A stretch of 64,000 bases of DNA, from the NCBI RefSeq assembly GCF_032854445.1, contig NC_088297.1, positions 21,897,127 through 21,961,126 on the forward strand, written 5' to 3'. Each line of letters starts with the position of its first letter. Positions within the stretch are counted from its first letter, which is position 1. This document shows positions 54,247 through 64,000 of this stretch, piece by piece. A program made the translations under genes and the position numbers. The DNA is from Liolophura sinensis (lineage: Eukaryota; Mollusca; Polyplacophora; Chitonida; Chitonidae). The notes under the pieces were generated by a model, which worked only from the letters and a program-made list of their open reading frames with translations, made no database searches and was not told the origin of the DNA.

Positions 54247-54929
54247 GCGCGGTCCAACAGCATTAAAATTTGTGACTGCTTTTGTCAGGTGAACTATTCC
54301 ACCAGTCAAAATTTCAATTAGAATCATACTCCAATTTATTTTAATGTGTCGACACGTGATGTTTATATGTTGAAAATCACATGTTTAAATGTTGAAATTT
54401 TTAGTTTTATACTTTAAAATAGCAGTTGAAGGGTTACTGTTCCCAATCGACCTTTCTCCACGCCTGCAAGGGGGACACATTTTACCACTAATCACTATAA
54501 ACGTCAAATAATTTACATTGAGATGAGTTTAAATTTTTTTCCCCTCAGCAGTTAGGCCCTGTGCTCGTGATCTGTTACGCTGAGAACTGAAGGCTAGTAG
54601 GTTGGGCCACTTTAACTGTTTGCACTCGAAACTTGGAACCTGTAAATGTTGGTCATCCATTAGCAGTCAGGACAATTATATGAAGATGTACGTAGCTCTT
54701 AAGGGCCTCAAATCTGTCATTCAGTCTGGTCAGTGAGTAATAAGGTGTCAACCAAGCAGTTTGACAGGCCAGCCTCACTCAGAGAGACAGGCAATCACAC
54801 ACATAGCGAGTCAGCCAAGCCAAGTGGGTGTGGTTAGTAAGTAAGTCAGCCAGGCAGTCATTCAGTCAATTAGTCGGTCAGTAGTCAATCAATCGACGTG
54901 TAAATCGAAGTAAAGTAAAAAATGCTCAC

Positions 54930-55120
54930 CGTCAGTTCACCTTTTCCTTCCAAGTCAGGTTCATTGAAAGCTTCCCCAAACTTTGCGGTGTGTTCACGAG
55001 TCCACAACGGTGTGACGGACTTTAACGTGATGCTATCCCCTGACACGTTGATCTCTTGGAAGATATCATTGGACGGAGTCAGCAGGCTTACGGCCTTCGT
55101 TTTGAGATCAGCAGAGACAC
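54930..55120 (-). CDS. FABP-like exon 2 (copy 1)
   Basis: Acceptor ctctttacctttgcag and donor acg|gtgagc bound 191 bases. The exon starts after the first base of a codon, as FABP exon 2 does, and opens GVSADLKTKAV. It contains EINVSGDSITLKSVTP, then TAKFGEAFNEPDLEGKGE, the typical beta-strand series and GE-F-E-dl-GK turn of intracellular lipid-binding proteins. These cytosolic carriers hold fatty acids or retinoids in a ten-strand barrel. The exon is slightly longer than the usual 173 bases. Exon 1 (the start) was not found in the satellite-rich DNA upstream. Confidence 0.78.
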
Positions 55121-55139
55121 CTGCAAAGGTAAAGAGAAC

Positions 55140-55560
55140 CGCTAATATAGATACAAGAGGAACGCTAATATACTTGTAGACAAGAGAGAAAAGTTAGTGT
55201 AGACACAAGAGCAACTCTGATGTACATGTAGACAAGAGAGAAACGCTAGTATAGACACAAGAGCAACTCTGATGTACATGTAGACAAGAGAGAAACGCTA
55301 ATATAGATACAAGAGCAACTCTGATGTACATGTAGACAAGAGAGAAACGTTAGTATAGACACTAGAGCAAGACTGATTTACACGTAGACAAGAGAGAAAC
55401 GCTAGTATGGACACAAGCAACACTGATGTACATGTAGACAAGAGAGAAAAGCTAGTATGGACACGAGCAACACTGATGTACATGCAGGCACGAGAAAAAC
55501 GCTAATATAGACACAAGAGAAACACTGATGTACATGTAGACAAGAACGGTTATTGACCTA
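55140..55560. repeat. 52-bp minisatellite
   Basis: Units like tagacacaagagcaactctg-atgtacatgtagacaagaga-gaaacgctagta, about 8 copies, in the intron upstream of FABP-like exon 2. Confidence 0.88.
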
Positions 55561-56870
55561 CAGGTGAAAGTGAAACGCTAGTGCCGGCAAACTGAGAAAC
55601 ACTAATATAGATAATAGAAAAACGCTTACTGACCAACAGGTGAAAGTGAAACGGTAGTGCCGACAAACTGAGAAACACTAGTATAGAGAATAGAGAAACA
55701 CTTACTGACCTACAGGTGAAAGTGAAACGGTAGTGCCGACAAACTGAGAAACACTATATAGATCATAGAGAAACACTTACTGACCTACAGGCGAAAGTGA
55801 AACACTAGTGCCGGCAAACTGAGAAACACTAATATAGATAATAGAGAAACCCTTACTGACCTAGAGGTGAAAGTGAAACGGTAGTGTCGACAAACTGAGA
55901 GACACTAATACAGATAATAGAGAAACCCTTACTGACCTACAGGTGAAAGTGAAACGGTAGTGTCGACAAACTGAGAGACACTAATACAGATAATAGAGAA
56001 AAACTTACTGACCTACAGGTGAAAGTGAAACGGTAGTGTCGACAAACTGAGAGACACTAATACAGATAATAGAGAAACACTTACTGACCTACAGGCGAAA
56101 GTGAAACACTAGTGCCGGCAAACTGAGAAACACTAATACAGATAATAGATAAACACTTACTGACCCACAGGAGAAAGTAAAACGCTAGTGCCGGAAAAAC
56201 TAAAGGAGAAAATAAAACGTTAGTGCCTGCAAACTGAGAAACACTAATACAGAAAATAGAAAAACACTTACTGACCTACAGGAGAAAATAAAACGCTAGT
56301 GCCGGAAGTAGAAAATAGAGAAACACTTACTGACCTACAGGAGAAAGCGAAATGGTAGTGCCTGCAAACTGAGAAACACTAACATAGAAAATAGAAAAAC
56401 ACTTACCTATAGGCAAAAGTGAAACGCTAGTACCGACAAACTGAGAATCACTAACATAGAAAATAGAGAAACACTTATTGAACTACAGACGCTAGTGTCG
56501 GCAAACTGAGAAACACTAATACAGAAAATAGACCTTGCTGACCTACAGGCGAATTGAAATGGCAATGGCGGCAAACTGAGAAACACTAATATAGAAAATA
56601 GAGAAACTCTTACTGACTTAAAGGCGAAAGTAAAATGGCAGTGCCGGCAAACTGAGAAACACTAACATAGAAAATAGAGAAACACTTTCTGACATACAGG
56701 CAAAAGTGAAACGCTAGTACCGACAAACTGAGAAACACTAATATAGAAAATAGAGAAACACTTACCGACCTACACGCGAAAGCGAAATGGCAGTGGTGGC
56801 AAACTGAGAAACACTAATATAGAAAATAGAGAAACACTTGTAGACTTACTGGCAAAACTAAATCATTAGT
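55560..56870. repeat. 76-bp minisatellite, about 17 units
   Basis: Units like cttactgacctacaggtgaa ... caaactgagaaacactaat ... gaaaca. It shares gagaaac and ctagt motifs with the adjoining 52-bp array and may derive from it. Confidence 0.88.
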
Positions 56871-56879
56871 TCCGATAAA

Positions 56880-57290
56880 AAGGTACACCAATACAGAGAA
56901 AAGAACAAAATGAGAAGACAAGCAAATCATGAACATTGAACGAAAGTGGAAAATACAAAACAAGTATGTCTATGAATCAAAACAAAACAGATGTATCGGT
57001 ATAGAAAATGGAGCACACGTGTGACCAACAGAAGTATATATAGTTCTCCTGAACTGAATGAGAATAAAAAGAGCGCTTTGTTTTTCCTTTGTCATTTGAG
57101 CCATTCATAACGCCTCGTCAAATGTGCAATTTACTATTACTGAATAAAGATAACATTGCATACACCCAATCGAGCAAAACACCACACGCGTGCCATGGTC
57201 TTAAGCATCATATACATGCAGGCTGTAATAAATATGACATAAAGTTCACTCCACCAACATGACATTATGGGTACTCCCATAATGGCACAC
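56880..57290. other. Non-coding stretch
   Basis: AT-rich sequence between two satellite arrays; nothing recognised. Confidence 0.4.
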
Positions 57291-57541
57291 TGTAAATCCT
57301 ATCAAACATGATACAACTGAACAATGTTCACTACATCAAACCCAACACAATGTACGCTACATCAAACTGAACACAATTACACCACATCAAAGTTAAGACA
57401 ATGTACACAACATTAAACTTTACACAATACACATTACATCAAACTTAACACAATACACACTACAATAAACTTAACACAATGTACACCACACCAAACTTAA
57501 CACAATGTTCGCAACATCAAACTTAACACAATGTACACTAC
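57290..57541. repeat. 27-bp repeat running into the gap
   Basis: Variants of acatcaaacttaacacaatg-tacact, about 9 units, end abruptly at the N run, so the true array length is unknown. Confidence 0.85.
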
Positions 57542-57741
57542 NNNNNNNNNNNNNNNNNNNNNNNNNNNNNNNNNNNNNNNNNNNNNNNNNNNNNNNNNNN
57601 NNNNNNNNNNNNNNNNNNNNNNNNNNNNNNNNNNNNNNNNNNNNNNNNNNNNNNNNNNNNNNNNNNNNNNNNNNNNNNNNNNNNNNNNNNNNNNNNNNNN
57701 NNNNNNNNNNNNNNNNNNNNNNNNNNNNNNNNNNNNNNNNN
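57542..57741. other. Assembly gap, 200 N
   Basis: Exactly 200 N, a conventional filler length. It separates the two near-identical copies. Confidence 1.
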
Positions 57742-57819
57742 TGCTTCGAGTTTTGGGGGATGATACACGTACTTTTTCGAGGCACAAAAAGAACACCGTC
57801 AAATCAAGTGAATACTGAC

Positions 57820-57917
57820 GTAGACGAGATTCCCTCCGGCAATCTCCCTGACGTTGTTGATGTGTACTTTCCAGTCTGCTGTTCTGTGAGCTTATCACCT
57901 TCCTGATTGATTACAAT
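57820..57917 (-). pseudogene. FABP-like exon 3 (copy 2), 1-bp deletion
   Basis: Same exon as 49673-49771 but 98 bases long: one base is missing at the site corresponding to about 49710 (gttgttgatg instead of gttgttggatg). The frame is lost after roughly 20 codons unless this is a sequencing error. Confidence 0.7.
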
Positions 57918-58104
57918 CTGAAGAGTAGAAAAGGTAAGGCATATGAAAGAGGTATGTCTATACTATCTATCCACCGACGTCATATATAATGTTTTGCAAC
58001 TGTCGATTTCACACGTTTTTGTGTTTTGTTTCTCCTTCCCCCCCCCCCTCAGGCGACGATAGGCATATAAATGTCAGATCGCACGTTTATGCATAGTCCT
58101 TACA

Positions 58105-58489
58105 GCGCATGCGTCGCTCTCTACCTTTCACTTTACATCACTGCCCCCAATAGACGAACTTGGAGCCTGTAAGACGCAAGTTGGCGTGTTTTAGTCTAAG
58201 CCCCATCACCTGTGTCCTATCGCGGAACTGCATAATCAGCTGTCATCAAGAAAATTGTTTCAGGTTTGGATAGAATCATGTTGTACATACTCTAGATAAG
58301 GAGAATGCATGTGTATAAAGCATTATTAGAAACTAAGGTTTGAGACGGGATAGTTTTGTTGTTTTCTGACATCACTTCCTACCTCATCACCGTGACACCA
58401 GTGGCCCTCGGTATTGTTCAAGGTTTCTGTACAAATTTTACTGGTGGTGGCAGTGATGTAAAGTGAAAGTAGAAAGCGACGCAATGCGC
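58105..58489. mobile_element. MITE with GCGCATGCGTCGCT termini (copy 2)
   Basis: Duplicate of 49960-50336, with an extra A in the right terminus (gcaatgcgc). Confidence 0.8.
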
Positions 58490-59308
58490 CGTCAGTAGTA
58501 TGGACGTTTAAGTTGGAACCATCAGTTGTTAACTGGACATTCCAGAGTTGCTTACAAGAGAGTAAAGCTTTAATTAGTGTCCCAAACCTTAAAATCCCAG
58601 CATCTCCCGTAAAACGAGTATACATTATGGTTTTAAGCAATGTGGTACCCTTTTAGTGAAAATGTGGTGTTTGACCAGATTCACTAATAACTAGACCACT
58701 TCCAAAACACTCCGAGCTAAAACAAACACAGATTACGGAAATAAGAACATTAAAAAAACTTATAGAATTACGTTGAATTCACGCAAGCGTGGTCGCATGC
58801 GTATGTCTTTAATACCAGACATAGGCTCAACAAGAAAAAACCCCATAAATTTATATTGTTATCTGGAACCTCCTGTTAAGCCAGATACGGCAAACTTTCT
58901 TAAATAGCTAACTTTCAGTATTAAAAATTTGTATGTGTGCCATCGGAATAATGATAAATATCTTGCAAGCGTGCATGAGCCACGCTGTTGTGTTAACGTA
59001 TTGCACATGGACTGATTAACTGAGTGATTTAAGTGCCTATATTCAGCTAACGAACCTGTAGAGTTTTTTTTTATATTTTAGGTTGATCGCAACACAGCGA
59101 TGTAGCTACCTTACATACATCCTAATGCAGATAACATTAGGTGTGTCTACACCCGCTAAATACACAAGCATGTACTTATGTTTGCTATATTACGTGTATA
59201 CACAAGCGATGAATTAAAGGTAAAAACAGGAAGTCCTGCAGTGGTGTGCCGCGAACAATCAGTGATTGACAGGTATAACGTATATATGCCTGAATGGTAT
59301 ACTGTACA

Positions 59309-59458
59309 TTGATTGATTGATTGATTTGATTGGTGTTTTTACGCTTGTACTCAAGAATATATCACTTACACGACGACGGCCAGCATTATGGTAGGTGGAA
59401 ACCGGGGCAGAGCCCGGGAAAAAAGATCTCTGGAACATCTTCCACGTACGGCCAAAAG
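59309..59458 (-). mobile_element. SINE, partial (copy 2)
   Basis: Duplicate of 51152-51300, with a shorter (ttga)n run. Confidence 0.85.
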
Positions 59459-60579
59459 AAATCGAAATTGTGGACTTTTTATACAAATTACTACCGTTTT
59501 ATATCAACGTGAGCCAAACATCTCAGATTAAATCGGTTAGTCGTGCAAGTAATTATGGCGTATTGGAAAAACACATCTAGCGCAACGATGAAAAGTGTTT
59601 TAAAATTTATCAATTAAACTTGATATCAAATCGCCCCCCCCCCCTCCCTCCAACAACAACACCACCTCCCTTTTCAAACCGCGTCAGGTCACCACGGGGC
59701 AAGCCACAGAGGGGGAAATTTCCACGATTAAAATATGACTAAACCCTTTCAATCCAACATTTCCCTATTCAACCTGACAGCTATTCAATATCTAACAAAG
59801 ATATATCGTCCCATAAGTGCAGTTAGATAATCACTTCTGTCAGATAACACGATCGTGTTTGCATTGCCAGTCGTCTGGGAACTGTCCGCCTGGAGGCGAA
59901 GTCCATCCCTAAATAAACCATTCAGTGCGATGAAGTGTTTGCACCGGGCTGTCCATACAAAGTCCTATAGTATAAGTCTAAAGTCCACAGCTCGTTCAGG
60001 CATGAAATCATGTCTGGATTCACTCAGACTATCTCTTGGATTCTCGCTGGCTCAGCGGTTTAACACGTCCCTAAATGAAGATTGCTGCCCGTTTAACCAA
60101 ATAGACTCAGTGTTATTTTGAAGGGATTGTTGATTTGGACATTGTTCTGTGTCAGTGCTTTTATGACCCATGCGGTGTTTGAGCACTTGGAATTTTTTTA
60201 TTTATTTCTTTTTATCTGTCTCTTTGTTGGAAATGAACGTACACCTAACTAACACTACTACTTTTGCAATTCTGCACAACGATTACAGATTTGAAATGTT
60301 GTTTTGTTTTCTGACCATCTGAATGAGGGCATTGCTGCTACGTGTAAGAAGCGACCTTCCGTCCAGAACATTAATGGCATGCATGCTGGCACAGGTTTTC
60401 TCACACTAATGTCTAACAATATAGCCATCAAAACGAACAACTCTATCCGACCCCTTATACAGAAATCTATTTAAATTAAATATGGTGGTCAAGAATAATA
60501 TGTCTTAATTTTTTTGGTGTTTCACGTCGTGGTTTATAGTTTGCACTAAATAACTGTTATGACAAAACGGTTTTGGATT

Positions 60580-60793
60580 TACTTGATTTTTTTTATTTGG
60601 CTTTTTTTGTTTTACGCTGTACTCCAGAATATTTCCCGTATACGACGGCGGCCAGCTTTATTGTGGGAGGAAAACCGGGCATAGCCGCAGGTTAATGGCA
60701 GACTTTACCACGTACAGCGACCGCATTGGTTGGAGACTCCTGAGGGATTGCGCTGGGCTGCCACGCTAACTCCTTCGGCCACAGAGGCCCTAA
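60580..60793 (-). mobile_element. SINE, shortened (copy 2)
   Basis: Duplicate of 52430-52662, lacking about 25 bp around cacgtacagc. Confidence 0.85.
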
Positions 60794-61609
60794 TGGATTA
60801 GGAATCTGGGTGGAATCAATCTACACCTATTTATCTGACTGAGTTTTTTCCTCAGAATATTTCCACTTATATGACAGCGGTCAGGTTTGTATGTGGGAGA
60901 CATCGAGCATACATAGTCTGGGAGACACACCGCACCTTTTAAAGTAGCTAACAAGCCCCCTGCCCTAAAGCCGCGGTAGGCCGTCCGGCATTGGGTTCGA
61001 AGTCCCGACGTCAGTGGCCACGCTGTAGTCTATAAGGAGTTCTCGTTCTATGACATGGATAGCGATGTCACAGAAAAGAATGCTAAGGCAACGGCCAAAA
61101 CAAATATGACCGATAATTTAAGCAGAGGTCAAAGAGATCATTATGTGAGTCACCGAAAAGACGGAATGCCTTATTGGTCCAGAGTTTGACAGCGTGCCCT
61201 TTTGCTGCCAATCAAAACTAGTGTACTTACTACGCCTTCTTCGAGAAAGACAACTCAGTAGAAAAAAATACCCTCGCTGTGTTACCAGAATTGTGTAAAT
61301 TCGAAAATGTGTTCCATCCTCTAAAACTGATAGTGTACTGAGTAGTATACAATGCTATGGCAAAATGCATATCCACACAATCTGCGTATCAGCAGTACAC
61401 AAATTGTGTGATTTGTTAATGCTAAGAGTTGGGTCTACGCAAATTATGTACCACTGATACACGTATTTTTGTGGATCTGCAAATTTGTACACAACCATTT
61501 CTGTATGGCACAAATGCATCTTTTCAAGCATACAATCTTGATGTGTAAGTTCAAATTGTTAGCATTATGTCTATCCTCATTATTCTATACTTAAGTCTAT
61601 ACTAAAAGA

Positions 61610-61823
61610 ATTAATCTGTTATATTTAACAGAACGTCTGTTATCTGAGTTGATGCTTTAATGTGTTTTGTTATTGCAGCAGATTTTTCTGTTAAACATAA
61701 CACACATGTTCTGTTAATTCAACATAACCATTCAACTAGACTAACAGAATATTGTGTTATAATAACAGAATACATTCTAACATTCCTCAGATAACAGACT
61801 TTCTGTTAAATTTAACAGATTAA
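61610..61823. mobile_element. Complete MITE with 40-bp terminal inverted repeats
   Basis: The left end attaatctgttatatttaac ... gtctgttatctgag is mirrored by ctcagataacagac ... gttaaatttaacagattaat at the right. About 214 bp, no coding capacity. Confidence 0.85.
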
Positions 61824-62237
61824 TTTTTTTATCGTCTGTTCGAAAATTTTAAGGTGTGTTGAACTCGAAAGTTAGCTCGAAATGAACAGAACAGAACAAC
61901 CACAAAATATGCTAATGTAGCTGAGCAGATTTCACGTACAGCGTGAACATAAAGGTCCCATTTAAAAGCTTTGAACGCGATCTTCAGAATTGCGAAAATG
62001 CAAAAAAAAAAAATTGTAAACCTCCTACATTGGGTCAATACAGCTTAGTTGTATACGTTTAAAAGGTGATGCACAAGCGTACACTGCAACTTAACACCGC
62101 CTTTTATACAAAATATACAAAGAATTCGAGTATTACACCCTCACCGAAATGGAGACGGAAAGCATTGCCTACACATAAAATACATCACATCAGATAACAC
62201 ATTGCCTGGCCTGCATGTATTTCACTACGCATTTGTT

Positions 62238-62478
62238 GATCCATGTAAACTCGCGTCAGCACATGATCCATGTAAACTCGTATCAGCACATGATCCATGC
62301 AAACTCGCGTCAGCACATGATCCATGCAAACTCGCGTCAGCACATGATCCATGTAAACTCGCGTCAGCACATGATTCATGTAAACTCGCGTCAGCACATG
62401 ATCCATGTGAACTCGAGTCAGCTCATGATCCATGTAAACTAGCGTCAGCACATGATCCATGTAAACTCGCGTCAGCAC
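62238..62478. repeat. 27-bp minisatellite (copy 2)
   Basis: Duplicate of 54005-54246 with about the same number of units but different variant order. Confidence 0.92.
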
Positions 62479-63151
62479 AACGCGTCCAACAGCATTAAAA
62501 TTTGTGACTGCTTTTGTCAGGTGACTATTCCACCAGTCAAAATTTCAAATTAGAATCATACTCCAATTTATTTTAATGTGTCGACACATGATGTTTATAT
62601 GTTGAAAATCACATGTTTAAATGTTGAAATTTTTAGTTTTATACTTTAAAATAGCAGTTGAAGGGTTACTGTTCCCAATCGCCGTTTCTCCACGCCTGCA
62701 GGGGGGACACATTTACCACTAATCACTATAAACGTCAAATAATTTACATTGAGATGAGTTTAAATTTTTTTCCCCTCAGCAGTTCTCGTGTTCGTTATCT
62801 GTTACGCTGAGAACTGAAGGCTAGTAGGTTGGGCCACTTTAACTGTTTGCACTCGAACCTTGGAACCTGTAAATGTTGGTCATCCATTAGCAGTCAGACA
62901 ATTATATGAAGATGTACGTAGCTCTTAAGGCCTTCAATCTGTCATTCAGTCTGGTCAGTGAGTAATAAGTGAGGCAGTTTGACAGGCCAGCCTCACTCAG
63001 AGAGACAGGCAATCACACACTTAGCGAGTCAGCCAAGCCAAGTGGGTGTGGTTAGTAAGTAAGTCAGCCAGGCAGTCATTCAGTCAATTAGTCGGTCAGT
63101 AGTCAATCAATCAATCGACGTGTAAATCGAAGTAAAGTAACAAATGCTCAC

Positions 63152-63342
63152 CGTCAGTTCACCTTTTCCTTCCAAGTCAGGTTCATTGAAAGCTTCCCCA
63201 AACTTTGCGGTGTGTTCACGAGTCCACAACGGTGTGACGGACTTTAACGTGATGCTATCCCCTGACACGTTGATCTCTTGGAAGATATCATTGGACGGAG
63301 TCAGCAGGCTTACGGCCTTCGTTTTGAGATCAGCAGAGACAC
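63152..63342 (-). CDS. FABP-like exon 2 (copy 2)
   Basis: Same exon, splice sites and peptide as 54930-55120; no coding difference was noticed. It would pair with the frameshifted exon at 57820-57917. Confidence 0.75.
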
Positions 63343-63359
63343 CTGCAAAGGTAAAGAGA

Positions 63360-64000
63360 ACCGCTAATATAGATACAAGAGGAACGCTAATATACTTGTA
63401 GACAAGAGAGAAAAGCTAGTGTAGACACAAGAGAAACACTGATGTACATGTAGACAAGAGAGAAACGCTAGTATAGACACAAGAGCAACTCTGATGTATA
63501 TGTAGAAAAGAGAGAAACGCTAATATAGATACAAGAGCAACTCTGATGTACATGTAGACAAGAGAGAAACGTTAGTATAGACACTAGAGCAAGACTGATT
63601 TACACGTAGACAAGAGAGAAACGCTAGTATGGACACAAGCAACACTGATGTACATGTAGACAAGAGAGAAAAGCTAGTATGGACACGAGCAACACTGATG
63701 TACATGCAGGCACGAGAAAAACGCTAATATAGACACAAGAGAAACACTGATGTACATGTAGACAAGAACGGTTATTGACCTACAGGTGAAAGTGAAACGC
63801 TAGTGCCGGCAAACTGAGAAACACTAATATAGATAATAGAGAAACGCTTACTGACCAACAGGTGAAAGTGAAACGGTAGTGCCGACAAACTGAGAAACAC
63901 TAGTATAGAGAATAGAGAAACACTTACTGACCTACAGGTGAAAGTGAAACGGTAGTGCCGACAAACTGAGAAACACTATATAGATCATAGAAAAACACTT
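63360..64000. repeat. 52-bp and 76-bp minisatellites (copy 2)
   Basis: Continuation of the duplicated satellites to the end of the window; the array is cut by the window edge. Confidence 0.88.

Larger units (their letters stand above)
49592..55778. repeat. Segmental duplication, copy 1
   Basis: Colinear and nearly identical to 57742-64000. Most differences are single bases and homopolymer lengths; larger ones include about 105 bp at 53665 and about 25 bp in a SINE near 52555. The first copy continues past the matched end to the gap at 57542. Confidence 0.95.
57742..64000. repeat. Segmental duplication, copy 2
   Basis: Corresponds base by base to 49592-55778, offset about 8150-8230. It includes second copies of the MITEs, SINEs, the 27-bp, 52-bp and 76-bp arrays and both FABP-like exons. 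Confidence 0.95.

Noticed and set aside
53969-54292. Repeat-rich 100-codon frames on both strands (also 62202-62498)
   Set aside because: Translation of the 27-bp minisatellite.
57505-57906. Frames running through the N gap
   Set aside because: They exist only because N codons were read as unknown residues.

Overview
This is animal nuclear DNA: AT-rich, intron-bearing, and dense with short interspersed repeats. It is most likely from a mollusc or another lophotrochozoan. At least 20 copies or fragments of one tRNA-derived SINE are spread through the window, together with Tc1, ISL2EU/Harbinger-type, non-LTR and solo-LTR relics, several palindromic MITEs and many minisatellites. Most long open frames here are not genes. 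They arise because the 21-, 27- and 57-bp repeat units are multiples of three, and the 5-bp satellite happens to lack stops.

Real genes are found by following splice sites and intron phases. (1) A five-exon minus-strand gene runs from 14702 to 9079 and encodes a secreted cysteine-rich protein of about 205 residues; all exon phases interlock. (2) A plus-strand cysteine-rich exon at 8391-8516 faces it. (3) A TATA-driven plus-strand signal-peptide exon starts at 26998. (4) A minus-strand claudin/PMP22-type four-helix membrane protein occupies 29982 to about 32000. (5) A plus-strand cysteine-rich terminal exon at 38654-38829 resembles the end of gene 1. (6) A plus-strand MEGF-like gene has a signal-peptide exon (39494), a four-EGF exon (41136-41720) and a transmembrane tail exon (47987-48084). 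(7) A minus-strand fatty-acid-binding-protein (FABP) gene is present twice, as exons 2 and 3 (54930-55120, 49673-49771; and 63152-63342, 57820-57917). A minus-strand exon of unknown family lies at 25746-25894.

Layout. 1-840 is duplicated at 13.7-17.6 kb, including a 21-bp minisatellite that expands there to 1.9 kb. 2.7-4.4 kb holds a hairpin MITE and a dead Tc1 element. 7.7-8.3 kb is a 22-bp hairpin satellite. 9.3-10.0 kb is a MITE broken by a SINE. 17.97-22.2 kb is a GC-richer island of degraded Polinton/Maverick-like (adintovirus-like) sequence. 22.9-24.3 kb is a minisatellite with a 575-bp exact-looking duplication. 28.7-29.1 kb is pure (TAATA)n. 33.7-37.3 kb is a 57-bp satellite, followed by a 5'-truncated LINE. 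42.27-43.02 kb is a solo LTR with a perfect target duplication. From 49592 to the end, about 6.2 kb appears twice around a 200-N gap, either as a recent tandem duplication or as two haplotypes left uncollapsed in the assembly.

Gene models are hand-built from sequence alone. Exon ends are supported by consensus splice sites and phase, not by transcripts. Family names given as 'like' rest on visible motifs only.
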